A stretch of DNA of 64,000 nt from Erythroxylum novogranatense (lineage: Eukaryota > Streptophyta > Magnoliopsida > Malpighiales > Erythroxylaceae): positions 33,421,023-33,485,022 of the forward strand of contig CM057228.1 of assembly GCA_029891385.1 (NCBI GenBank). Direction: 5' to 3'. How positions within the stretch are numbered: position 1 is the stretch's first letter; the number at the start of each line of letters is the position of its first letter. Made by a program: the position numbers and the translations under genes. Shown here piece after piece: positions 45,579 through 56,947 of the stretch. Below the pieces are notes generated by a model. The model had not been told where the DNA came from and ran no database searches. It worked only from the letters and a program-made list of their open reading frames with translations.

Positions 45579-46175
45579 ATGATTGATCGTGAGTCGCATC
45601 AAGCGCGCTCGGATGCATGTAAGAGTTATGCGGATCAGCATCGGTGGGGTATGGAGTATAGTGTGGGTGATCGAGTATTCCTTCGAGTGTCTCCTTGGAA
45701 AGGAGTACTGAGATTTGGCCGTAAGGGCAAATTGAGCCCTCGGTATATTGGTCCGTTTGAGATCCTTGAGAGGATAGGACCACTGGCTTACAGGTTGGCT
45801 TTACCGAGCGAGATGTCCCAGTTGCATGACGTGTTTCACGTTAGTATGCTCCGACGGTACCGATCAGACCCGACGCATGTGATTCCGGCTCAGGATATCG
45901 AGATAGCCAGTGATATGAGTTATGTGGAGGAGCCGGTACAGATCATTGGATCACGGGTCAAGCAATTGCGAAACCGGGTGATTCCATTGGTGAAAGTACT
46001 TTGGAAGAACCACTCTGCTGAGGAAGCTACTTGGGAGACTGAGGAGCATATGAGGAACCAGTATCCTCATTTATTCGACGGGACAGGTATGAAATTTCGA
46101 GGACGAAATTTTTTATTAGGAGGGGTGAATTGTAACATCTCGTCACTGTCATTAAGGGTATTTTGGTTATTATGA
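45579..46175 (+). pseudogene. Pol C-terminus: GPY/F module and chromodomain (element H)
   Basis: The 198-codon frame contains YSVGDRVFLRVSPWKGVLRF, GKLSPRYIGPFEILERIGPL, HDVFHVSMLRRY and the chromodomain-like VKVLWKNHSAEEATWETEEH. It then reads KFRGRNFLLGG through the hairpin and stops at 46173-46175, 45 bp inside the 3' LTR. The hairpin is read here in a different frame from that used in C and E. Confidence 0.9.
46092..46111. other. Conserved hairpin before 3' LTR, element H
   Basis: The stem is 8 bp here: AAATTTCG-AGGA-CGAAATTT. In the pol frame it reads FRGRN. Confidence 0.82.
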
Positions 46176-49142
46176 GTCATACTGATAGGTTTCACTGCAT
46201 TCATTGAATGAGCATGTTACTGGCCTCTAATGGTAGAGGAACAGGTTTAATGCATATGCATTTATCCATAGGTACATGCATTCATGATTTCCGGTATTTA
46301 ATTGTAAGTAAGAATCGATCGAGTTGATCAAATCGATCGGATTGAGAGTTAATTGAGAATTTGAGTAATCGAGTGCAATTGACTGATTTGATATCATTTA
46401 TGAGTGGTGGCAATTTATAATGGCTTATAGGAAATTCTCGTGAAATTAGGAGATAATGCCCGACCGGAAAGTTTTGGGCGATCGATCGATCGATCTACAA
46501 AGATCGAAAGCAACGCCCAATGGCAATGGAAAAATTAGAATTTTACTTGATAGGAAATAATTATGTGGAACCATTGGGATTTAGAGATGAAATTTGACCG
46601 ACTTGGAGACTTAGGTCTATAAATACTAGGTTTGAGGAATTTGGGAAAACACCTAAGGCAATTTCACGCTTTCTTCTTCCCCATCTTGTGACTTGCGATT
46701 TCCTCCCATTGGTAAGGATTCCTCGATTTTCTTTATGGATTCTTTCCTTGAGATGAGGTTAATCGATTGATTGTTATTGGTGAAGGTTAGAGGCTCCGGA
46801 TTAGTGAATCGCCGAGCTTGAAGGATTTTAGGTTTCGGAGGATTTTGAGGAACCGTAGCTTGATCTGTGATTTGCTAAGTTTTAAGAGCTTTGATGTTGT
46901 TATGGATGATTCTTACTGTATTTATGGCATTTATTATATTTGATCGAGTAGTTGGGAGTGTTTATGGATGGGTTTTGTTATTGATGATTGTCGTAGGAGT
47001 GTATAGGGTCGAAGTGTGGATTTGTGGAGGTAGATTATCGATTTGTTGATGGATAAGGTTATATGGATGATTGAATATGCTAAGGTTGCCGATGATGATA
47101 GTGTATTGAGTTACTGGTGAGTTGCAGAATCGGAAATCTGGAAATCCTGGACTGGTGTGTTTAAAAGCTATGTGTTGGGGAAGAAGGAGAGTTGTGCGTA
47201 GTGGATTTAGGTTGGAGACCGCACAGCTTCGTGAGGAGCTCGGCATGCGGACGAGCGGTGAGGAGCTCGGCATGCGGACGAGCGGTGAGGAGCTCGGCAT
47301 GCGGACGAGCAGTGAGGAGCTTCGGCATGCGACGACGCGATGAGTAGCTTCAGCATCGCGGACGAAGCGGTGAGGAGCTTCAGCATCGCGGCAAGCGCGA
47401 GTAGCCCGGCATACTGAACGAGCCATGGATCGATCGATTATCCGAGCGACCGATCGACGAAGTTGCGATCGTTCGGCTATGCGAGCGACCGAGCGATTTA
47501 GCTTTAGGAGTCGCCGCACGCGGGCGCAGCAAAGGGATCGGGCGGTCTGCGTAGCTCGCCGATGAGCGAATGGCGGTTTAGCATGCGAGCTAAGGCTCAC
47601 GCCCAGTCGACTGTGGCATGCGGTGAACGCCCAGCGCACTCCTTGGTCGCAACCTCCGCCTAGTCGTCCAAGAGGAGTGTTTGAGGCTTTGGCATTGGGA
47701 CTTAGGAAATTAACCGATTGAGGTGATTAAGGATTAGATTTGATTTGAAGCTTAAATTGGAATTTTATGGAAGTGTTCACCCAAGGAATAGGAAATTGCT
47801 ATCGGGGATCCTAATTGAGGTAAATTGACCGGATTTTAGGAATGGATCAATTATTGTCAATCAACTAAATGAAGAGTCGAATTGGGTTTTAGCACCGGAA
47901 TCGTGAGCATCGTTGTACATTATTTCACCGAGACATATGCATTCTTGTCTCGCTTTATTGGGCAATAAGTGATGGGTTGTACTTTATTGTTATAGGGGCA
48001 CCGCTGGACCGCTGCTCCACGGACATTCTTTGGGACTTCGAGCGATGGCTTCGGAAGTTACAAGTGAGTAACCTAGTTGGTTTCTCAAATTCTGATTTGC
48101 TTATATGCTCTATGTGAATTACATGCAAAAGTGAATTGTATGACTCTTGTATGACTCTTGGCATGTATTGGATTGAATTGCATGTTTCTCGAATCGACTT
48201 GGACGGTTATGTGATCTTGCTTCAATATTGGGCTTCATAGCCATACCATTGAACTCTCGAGCATCGATGTACCGGGCTTTATAGCCACACATGTAAATTA
48301 CCGAACATGACACTTTGCATGCATAAATGCATGATCACATAATGGAATGTGTCCCAGTTGCTATTTTCACCGAAAAGAGCTTGAGCTCAGATACTTGCAT
48401 CGTCCGCTTAGCTCGAGGGAGAAATCTCGACGCGCCCACACCGACATCGATTGAGCACTTGGGCACAAAATCGAATAATCGAAAAGAGTCACATATGCAT
48501 TGCATTTACATGATTGATCGTGTTGTGACGACATCTTGAGATATGTGATAACATGAATTCTCAGAGATCGTTACTTGGCAAGTGATTCAGACATCGCTTA
48601 TTGTTACATGTACCGAAATTGCTACCGACATCGCAAATCGTTATATTATATCGACAATAAATATTATCAGATTATCTTTATGCGCCGTAAGCGTAATGCA
48701 TGATTTGAGTGAACCATCGATGATGGTTTCTCACCGAGTTCGCAAACTCACCCAAATTTGCAACCTATTTTTCAGATCATTAGAGTAGACTCCTAGCTCA
48801 AGATCTTTCTTTCTGCCGTGCGAAGCTTTGGAGAGGGTCGTGATGGCACATAGTTCGGCCACCGGATTAGTGTTTTGAGGATGACTTAGGATAGATGTTT
48901 GTATCGGTTTCCTTTTGGTTTTGTTAGAGAGGCGATAGACTTGTCTATTCGGATTGGATTCTTGATCGGATAATTATTACTTTGGATGTTAATTTGTTGA
49001 TTCTTGTTATTTTGTGATTTAAAATACTTCGATGCCATGGATTTTAGCGAAATTTTTTGGTAGTAAATCCCTTATCGTGGGATACGTGTCGGAGCGACCT
49101 TCGGGTTTCCCGATGTGTACCCTACGGTGAGGGGGCGCTACA
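46131..49142 (+). repeat. 3' LTR of element H
   Basis: It aligns with the 5' LTR from TGTAACATCTCG to GGGCGCTACA, with many one- to three-base differences, many at CTG or CAG sites (for example GAACTACTGAGCACTGATG near 40634 against GAACTCTCGAGCATCGATG near 48251). The acceptor-like TTTTTCAG is kept (AG at 48774-48775). A purine tract AGGAGGGGTGAA (46119-46130) precedes it. Confidence 0.92.
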
Positions 49143-49147
49143 AAAGT
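49143..49147. repeat. Target-site duplication of element H, right copy (AAAGT)
   Basis: It is identical to 38540-38544 and directly follows the LTR end GCTACA. Confidence 0.92.
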
Positions 49148-49698
49148 GATTACAGCCAAACTCATTATTTTTCTGGATGAGACAACAAAAAGAGTTGGTC
49201 ACCCTGAGTAAAAAGTCAAAGCAAATTTTGGATACTATTAGTGAGTGAAGTGGTAAGTGAAATGGTTTTAAACATTTGAATAAAGTGGTTTTGAAAGACA
49301 AGTGGGTTTTAGTGGATTACATAGAAGTTGTGATACAGAGTGATAAGGGAATCTAAGTGTGACAAAAGTGGTTCATATTAAATGGTGGCAAATGGGACTA
49401 TAGCTTTATAAGTGATTTTTATGGCTAAGATTGTCTTAATATGATATATATGTGAGGCTGAAATTGGTATTAATGAGTTGAATTTTCTGAAACTCAGTAG
49501 AGACATAATTGACAAAGTATGATATCTAAACAGAGAATTGAGAAACCTATTGATAACGGCGATTGTTATGTTATATAGGGAACATCGAATAGAATGATGA
49601 ATTGAGAAATAAAAGAGTGTATGAGAAAACGGTACCCCTACCTTATCCAGTGTCAAAATGAATTTCGAGGACGAAATTTTTATTAGGAGGAGGAGAAT
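49148..49698 (+). other. Internal region of F, right part, with hairpin and PPT
   Basis: It is non-coding AT-rich sequence that continues F after H. At 49661-49678 lies AATTTCG-AGGA-CGAAATT, then TTTTTATTAGGAGGAGGAGA up to the LTR. The last 40 bp are almost identical to those of H, although F has no pol. Confidence 0.82.
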
Positions 49699-50689
49699 TG
49701 TAACATCCCATCACTGATGGGAAGGATAAAATAGTAAATTTGGATCGGGTTGTGATTTTGTATGTGTATTTTGGCATACATGCATAAAATGCCCTCTATA
49801 CAGATATGAAAAGTAATTTTTGCAAATGCACAAGATTGTACTTGCGCTCGTGACAATTCCCGGCTTTTGTGTCTTAGTGAAAAATGTGAATTTGTGTGTT
49901 TTTGAAAAATTGAATTGGAGTGATTTATGTGTATTCTGCATAAAATTGCAAAGTGGTACCGATGAGATTTTCAGTACTGAAAATGACTGTCCAATTGACA
50001 CTCCAATTAAAGACATGGTTTAGGAAATTTTTAGCATGAGCCATTGAAATTTGGGAGAGATTTATGAAAGTCAAAGTGAATGAATTGATTGAATTGGAAA
50101 TTGATAGACATGAAAGTGAGTGATTATGAAAGAATTGAATTTCAATTCAGTCCCTAAGAATCTGAATTTCTGAATTGTAGTAAAGTTATAAGAATTTGTA
50201 TAAGGGCAATTTGGGCATGACACTTAAGTTTATAAGACGTAAGGCTTAAAGGAAAGGGCAAAATGGACATTTCAAATTTCGTAAGGGTATAAAAAGGAGA
50301 TGAAAAGATTGTTTTGTGTTATAAAAAGAGGAAGAGTGCCTTGGGAGGAGATGGAGAAGAGAAGGAGATAAAGGCTTGGGTTTTTGAAGACATCTTGAAG
50401 AGTTTGAAGGATTTTTGAAGCTAAATCAAGTAAGTATAAGCATGATTCCTCCTGATTAGATAAATGATTCATGTTTTGAGTTTTAAAAGTTATAGAATGG
50501 GTTAAACGTATGTTTGGTTTAGGGTTTTAGATTTATGATAGATTTTGATGTTTTGGTGAATAATATGGGTTGAATTGAGTTGGAAAATGATGTGTGAGTG
50601 ATGATTTAGGGTTAAGATGAATTTTTTTTGAAAGAGGGAAGAATTTTGGTAGTAAATTGTCAAGAAATCAGGTTTCGGGAGGCTTACGG

Positions 50690-50870
50690 GACTCGCACGT
50701 TGCGACGTGTTCATGCGCACGCCGCGGCGCACGAAAGCATGCACGTCGTGGCACGGGCGAACGTGCTCGTCGCGGCGTAGGCGAGAACGCACGCTGCGGC
50801 GCACACTTGTACCCTCGCCACGGCAAGCTCAACCTTCACCACGACGAGCTTTCTCACGCCGCGGCGAGCT
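50690..50870. repeat. GC-rich island in 3' LTR of F
   Basis: It has the same type of CGCACGCCGCGGCGCACGA-like units as 33295-33400, with about 75 bp more. Arg/Ala-rich ORFs over it are spurious. Confidence 0.6.
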
Positions 50871-51258
50871 ACTGTTTCCGAACAAGTTATGTTTTGGTTT
50901 TTAAACCATAACTTTTTGTATCAATATTCAAATGAGATAATTTCGGATTTGTTATGAACTAGTGACAAGGGTCTATTCATTTATGAAAAAGGAAAGTGTT
51001 GAATCAGTCTGTTAAAGTTCTCAATTTTGGATGGAAGTGTAGTGTAAAATGTGGTTTCGACAAAAAGATAGTCCGTATCTATTTGGAGAATAATTTTGGA
51101 TTTTTCTGAAACAAAGTGAATGATTTTAGTGTCTATTGAGTTTTGATATTGAGGAAAGGTTGTGATGGGGATTTTTGGGATAGTGCCGGAATGTCACGAA
51201 AGTGCATAGTACATATCTTTAAATTTCTACATGTTCATTATTGCTGAATTGGACGATG

Positions 51259-51559
51259 CTGGGTCCAAGTTTTGCGTACCATGCATACTTCAAGTTTGCA
51301 CGCGACCACAACCTTAATCAATATTGTCCTCTTTGGTACTCGAACTCGAGACCTCAAGGTTTTGGTACCATTGAGCTACTTAGCTCAATGGTAAGAGGAA
51401 GTAGCTCAATGGTAAGAGGCGTGCTGCTAGATTGCAACAAAACCTTAAGGTCTCAAGTTCGAGTACCAAAGAGGACAATACAGATTAAGGTTGTGATTGC
51501 GTGCAAACTTGAGGTACACGGGGCCTGTTCGCCCCGGTACGCAAAACATGGACCCAACA
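51259..51559. mobile_element. Foldback element with inverted SINE-like arms
   Basis: The 301-bp insertion is defined by the empty site in the 5' LTR of F and by flanking GACGATG (51252-51258) and GACTATG (51560-51566), a 7-bp duplication with one mismatch. The left arm (about 125 bp) and right arm (about 160 bp) are inverted copies. The right arm has an A-box-like TAGCTCAATGG (51402-51412) and, 45 bp on, a B-box-like GTTCGAGTACC (51457-51467). The left arm has both on the minus strand (51368-51378 and 51335-51345), closer together. This suggests a head-to-head dimer of a tRNA-derived SINE. I see no tRNA cloverleaf and no poly(A) tail. Confidence 0.75.
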
Positions 51560-51798
51560 GACTATGTGTTAAATAAATGTGTTTTTGACTTGTGATAGAG
51601 GCACATTTGGAACGTCAGCCCACCGACTTTGCCGAGACTTCCAGGCGTTAGCGCGGAAGTCAGGTGAGTTACCTAGACGGTTCTCCAATTATTAAGTGTT
51701 ATAATTCAGTGATTTTAATTCTCTGGAGAATAATGGTGGGACAGTGTTGATTGTGAACTCCAGACAGAAGGTCCGGAGTATTGGAATGATATAATATA

Positions 51799-51803
51799 GA
51801 AGT
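51799..51803. repeat. Target-site duplication of element G, left copy (GAAGT)
   Basis: It pairs with AAAGT at 61357-61361 (one mismatch). The empty site GAAGT at 34020-34024, followed by GTTATG, confirms the insertion point. Confidence 0.88.
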
Positions 51804-54800
51804 TGTTGGACCCCGAATTTTTGATGAAAAATAGAAATATTAAAATGAATTTTAAATGAGAAAGAAATTGGTGAGAAAAGTATGAAGTTAAGGAAATTTG
51901 ATGAAATTAAGAAATAATTTATGGGAAAAGAATTGTTTAATTTTTGAGGACTTTGATATTTGAGTGAACTTATATGGATTATGAGAGGAAAGTGGATGAG
52001 TTGATTGAAATAAAGTTAAATAGCAAGAATTAAAGAGAAAAAAGTGTGAAAATTTGAAAATTTTAGAAAGTTTGACTTTTTGGAGAGAGAATGTTTGACT
52101 TGATAGTTGACTTTTGTTTGAGGCAAAATTTGATAAAATAGTCTTCTGGAAACTTGTAGTTTATGCCAAGAGCTTTTCGTAGATATAAAGTTTGATATTT
52201 TTCGATATCGGGAGTGAGAGTTATGATCAGTCAAAGTTCGTTTGAAGTTTGACTTTGAGGAAAAAAATTGACTTTTTAATTGAGGCAAAATCAGAAAAAA
52301 TGATCAACGTGAAACTTGTAGCCTCTGTCGAGAGCTTTTCGTGAACATAAAGTTTGCTATTTTTCGACGTCGGGATTGGGAGATATGAATTTCGGAAGAT
52401 ATGCTTTGTTTTGAAAATGTTATTAAGTATAGATTTGCATGTCTTTGTACTTGAGGCCACTCGTCGTATGGATTTAGTCGGAATTGGAAAAAGTGGCTTT
52501 ACTGAAAGTTGTAGCTTGTATGTCGATCTTTCCGACGTCATAAAGTTTGTAATTTTTTCGATATCGGGACTAGGAGTTATGAGCGATTAAAAAATTGGAA
52601 GTCGTTTAGGAAAAGCTGTTTTGGACAGAATCTTTGATTGAGGTTTTGACTCCTTTAAAGACCTAATTTGATTTTAAGTACTTCAGGGAAGTTGTAGAGC
52701 TTCCTTTGATCTTTCCATAGACACCAAATTCGTCAAATTCCGAGTTCAGAATTAAGAGATATGATTTTTGAAAAATTCAGTTATAAGTGGGTATTTAAGG
52801 TTTTGAAAATTTTTGCTTGAACTCCGACCCTTTTGTAATCTTTTATTATAATTCCTTCGTCTGACATCCGATTGATTCGATTCTTGAAGCGTTGGATTCC
52901 TAAGACAATTACGTTCATTTTTATGAAGAATTATGATTTTTAGGAGATTAAATGGAAAGAGATTGATTGAACCAAAGTAAGAGATGGGTTATAGGTTGTA
53001 AGTTGGATAATTTTCTGAACATGGTTCAGTATTTTGCGATTTTCGGGAGTTATAAAACTCCGATTGAGGTGATTCTTACGGGAAAATAAATTTAAGATAT
53101 AGGGCTACAAATCATGTGAAGGGATCGAAATTTAATTTCATCCCTAAGATTGTCAAATTCTGGACTGAAGTTATGTTAAAGTTCAGTTTCGGATTTTGTG
53201 CAGGTTAGTTAGTAATTTGGCCATAACTTCTTCGTTTTAGATCCGAATTGGGCACCGTCAGTGGCGTTGGATTTGTAAGATCGAGAGGAACAATTTTCAT
53301 GAAGAAAGTTTGTCCAAATTATTTCATTTAGATGCTGGAAATCAGGACGCAAGTTATCAGTTTTTCAAAATCCTGCACAGGGGTAATTTTGGAATTAGGC
53401 AAAATAGTCATTTGCCCTCCATTTTTAATGAGGTGGCAGAACACATGGGACGCTGTCGTTTTGTGTTCTGGAATGCACGAAATTGAAGCAAAATGAAAGA
53501 AAGAAAAGATGAAGAAGAGAGAAGAAGGAGAGGGGCGATAGTGGAGAAGGGAGGAGAAGCAAGTTTCAATTTTTTTTCTCCATGTTTTTCAAGGGTGATT
53601 TTCTTTAGTTTTAAGAGTAAAGAGGAGGAAGAAGAACATGGAAGCTTGCAACATGAAGAAATTCGAAAATTAGAGTGAAAAAGGTAAGAGAGAGAAAAAA
53701 TTTTATGTTTGAATTTTGATGAGTTATTGGTTGATTTAGCTTAATATGGTTATGAATTGAAGTTTCCTTTGATTATTTGAAGAGATTAGACTATGGTTAT
53801 ATTTAATTTTGGTTGTGGAAAATTTTAGAGAGAGAAAGCTTAGTGAAGAAGATGATGAATAGTAAAATTTAGGGGTTTTTGAAATTGATGATTTAGATAG
53901 ATTGAATTAGTGATGAATTTGAGATATCCTAAGTTAATTTTGATGTTTATGCTTTAGGTGAAGTTTAATTTGAAAATTTGTAAATTTGGAGTTTAGGCCA
54001 AATTAGGAATTTTGGGGTTTTTGTGAATTAATGGTGTAGAATCATAACTAAGAGTGGGAATTGATGAAATGTGAAATCAATTTTGAAGAAATTATGTTTT
54101 ATGAGATTGAATTTGGGTGTATTGGTTTAGGCCAATTTTGAAAATTGGGGATTTTCAAAATTGGAGATTGAAATAGCTTGGAATTATGGTAAATTGGTGA
54201 ATTCCTAAGTTAATTTTGAAAATTATGCTATTTATGATGTGAATTTGGATTATTATGGTTTAGGTTTTGTTAAATTGAAGAGAGAGAAGCAAAAGTCAAA
54301 TTGAAGCATTGGACAAGTTGCTTGCATGGAAATAAGGTGGGTAGTATATTTATTTATTGAATTATAAGCTAAATGTGACTTTTTAAAAATTAAAGAAAGC
54401 AATTGTTGAAAAAAAATGTTTGAAAAAACAAAAATGTAAATAGTTGAAATTATGATTTCAAAGGATGAAAATGAGTTTAAGAAATACAAGACTTATGAAC
54501 TTCATGGGTTTCAAATTATTTGATTTATGATTTAAAGAAATTAGTGCATATTTTGTCATGAATGTGATTATTATGTGATTAATTTGATCTATGAATTGCA
54601 TTAGATGATTATGTGAATTTATGTGATTTTATGCTTGTGTCATTTGTGACACAATTTGATGTTATGAGTTGAAAAATATGAAAATCAAGAGATTTTAAAA
54701 GGTGCCTTGAGCAATCAATTCCGTTTTAGTTATGTGTTAAGTGGGTTTGGTCAGTCCTTTGTGAGTCATTCATTGTCTCTACCTATTTAAGCCTTCGCAT

Positions 54801-56184
54801 TTGCTGCTGCAATAGGCAATGGAGATCCGATTACGGACTCCTTTCACGGCTACACCGGACCGTTATGCGGGAAAGTGTAGTACGTCTGCTTCACGATCGC
54901 ATGGCCGTTATGCGAGAATGTGCGATGACGTCTCCGTTAGACCGAACCAAACCAATTCGATGTGTTATGTGTTTGATGTGTTTATAATGTGATGCACTCA
55001 TATTTAAAGTGCATGATTTGAAAAAGGTTTGAGATTTTGAGAAATAAGACAAGAAATTTATAATCATGAAATTTCTAAGGTTTATGTAAGTTTTAAAAAG
55101 TTTGAAAGGAGATTTTGGATAAATGCTTAAATAGGAAATTTTGAAAATTTTGAAAAGTTTAAAAGAAAATATTTTTAAACTTATTGTTCGGTTTATAAAT
55201 GTATTATCCACGAGCTTCCGAGCTCAAATTTCTTTCATCCCCAAATCTCCAGGTTTTTACGCAGGAGATCGGATGGAAGACGAGTATGATCACAGTCTAA
55301 CTTGTTCATGTTCGTATTATGTTTAAAGTTTGATGTGGTATTAGATCTTTATGGATAGTTAGAAAGCTAGTAAAGTGTATTTTAGTCCGATTGTATATGA
55401 ATGGTTTTGCTTGTGGCCAGTAAATGTATAAGATTGTATTGTGTTCGGAATGAGTTATAAGTATGATTATACTTTATGTATGAAATTAGATTTTGAATGT
55501 GGTTGGGATTGATTAAAATTTTGAGTTGAGATGGTTATGGATTGAATTTATGAAGTGTTTAGAATTAAGATTGTGTTTCTGCTGATGTTTGGATGCCGGA
55601 CAGGAGGTCCGATGTTGCATTGTGTTATTGGATGGATTACGATATTAGAAGTGCGTTTGCTTTGTTTTAAATTTGTTGGGTTGTCAAAATACAGCCGTTA
55701 TGCTGCCGAAATTTCAGTAAAATTTCGGTAAAATGGGTTTAAAGAAATGAGTTTGAGGATTTATATGAATGTATAAGAAATGATTAAGATGGATGAAGTG
55801 AGAAAGAATAGAAATGTAGGGATTGTTTATATGTTGAATGAGTTTGATTTAAGAGAAAAGGAAAGAATAAGAAAATAAAAATGTTATACCGGATTTGAAA
55901 TGTCATAAGGTTTCCAACGCGATTATGTACGTTCGATCATTTTTCTCTGGTTTTGGTTCTCGGATGTCGGATTCGCTTTGCTAAGTGTTTGTCTCCGCTT
56001 TCGCTTTGCATTTTCCGATTCGATCCGCTTCGCTACCTTCGGTTTGATCTGATTCGGTCCGATTGAAACTTTCCGAGTATTTGTTTCATCCGATGATTGA
56101 TTTGTATTCGATTAGTGATTTCGCCGATTTTCCATTTTTCGTTCGTCTTTCGGTTGGGATCCGGTTCTGGATCGGGTCCCAACA
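51804..56184 (+). repeat. 5' LTR of element G (4.38 kb)
   Basis: The first 1.5 kb contains six degenerate modules built around ATAAAGTTTG...GAGTTATG or CATAACTTCTTCG (about 52145, 52317, 52510, 52703, 52840, 53215). A GAAGA-rich block (53493-53680) leads into a donor-like AAG|GTAAGAG (GT at 53684). An acceptor-like TTTTTACGCAG|GAG has its AG at 55263-55264. The Lys/Glu-rich ORF 53493-53678 over the purine block is not convincing as a gene. Confidence 0.9.
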
Positions 56185-56947
56185 TTTTAATATCGAGCCA
56201 GATTATGAACTTGGGCGATATGTTTGTTTCATGAGCAATTTTGGATAAGTGTCAAAGCCCGATCTTATGGTCTTAATCGGGCACATAAGATTGATGAGAG
56301 TGTATAAGGATAAAAATCGAATTTGTGAGAATGTCAGAGATCAGTATTATAATCATACTTGGGCTATAGGTTTGGTAAGATTGAAATTATGAGAATGTGT
56401 ATAAGTGATATGCATGAGGTTTTGAAAAGAGGTAAATTGATAAGATTAAATAAGTAAGAATTGAGAAATGAAGTGAATGTCCTTGTTATGAATTATATGA
56501 AGAACCTAGTGGATGGTTTGATTAAGGTGATGAGTGATGTTTGATTGGAAGAAAGTGTTAATGGACATTGAGAGGAGAATTACATGATGAATTTAGAGGA
56601 ATTGATTTCGAATATGCATATGTGAGATGCAAATTTTGAATAATGAGATAAATCGATAGAGAAATGTGTATAGCAATTCAAAGAATTAAGTGAAATGATG
56701 ATTATGGTCCATATTAAGAGTCATTACGACGTGGACCATTGACTTGTTTAAAATGTTAAGGAAAAATGTTAAAGAATATGGAGTTGTAGAACTAGTGAGT
56801 TTGATATGATGTTGGATGGAGAAATTGATTTAAGAATTGAGAAATTATGAAGAGATTGAGAAATATTTATGAGAAGGAATGAGATAAGAAATATTATGTT
56901 CTTAAGTGTGAATTTCGAGGACGAAATGCTTTTAAGAGGGGGAGAAA
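56185..56947 (+). other. Internal region of element G
   Basis: A primer-site-like TAATATCGAGCC lies four bases after the LTR. The remainder is AT-rich with stops in all frames. At 56911-56927 AATTTCG-AGGA-CGAAAT is intact, followed by the PPT AAGAGGGGGAGAAA (56934-56947). Only cis sequences for reverse transcription appear to be kept. Confidence 0.85.

Larger units (their letters stand above)
38545..49142 (+). mobile_element. Element H: gypsy chromovirus inserted in F
   Basis: H has LTRs at 38545-41513 and 46131-49142, a primer site at 41519, gag, protease, RT, RNase H, integrase and chromodomain remains in canonical gypsy order, hairpin and PPT, and a perfect AAAGT TSD. It is about 10.6 kb. 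The coding region is broken by many small indels, although RT is largely open. Integrase before a chromodomain-like C-terminus places it with the chromoviruses; Tekay/Del membership is likely but inferred. Confidence 0.92.

Noticed and set aside
51402..51467. A possible tRNA gene (A- and B-box-like sequences)
   Set aside because: The acceptor, D and anticodon stems do not form a cloverleaf, and the motif lies in an inverted-repeat insertion.
53493..53678. Lys/Glu-rich small protein conserved in both G LTRs (also 58650-58844)
   Set aside because: The composition reflects a GAAGA-rich leader before the splice donor; conservation is explained by LTR identity.
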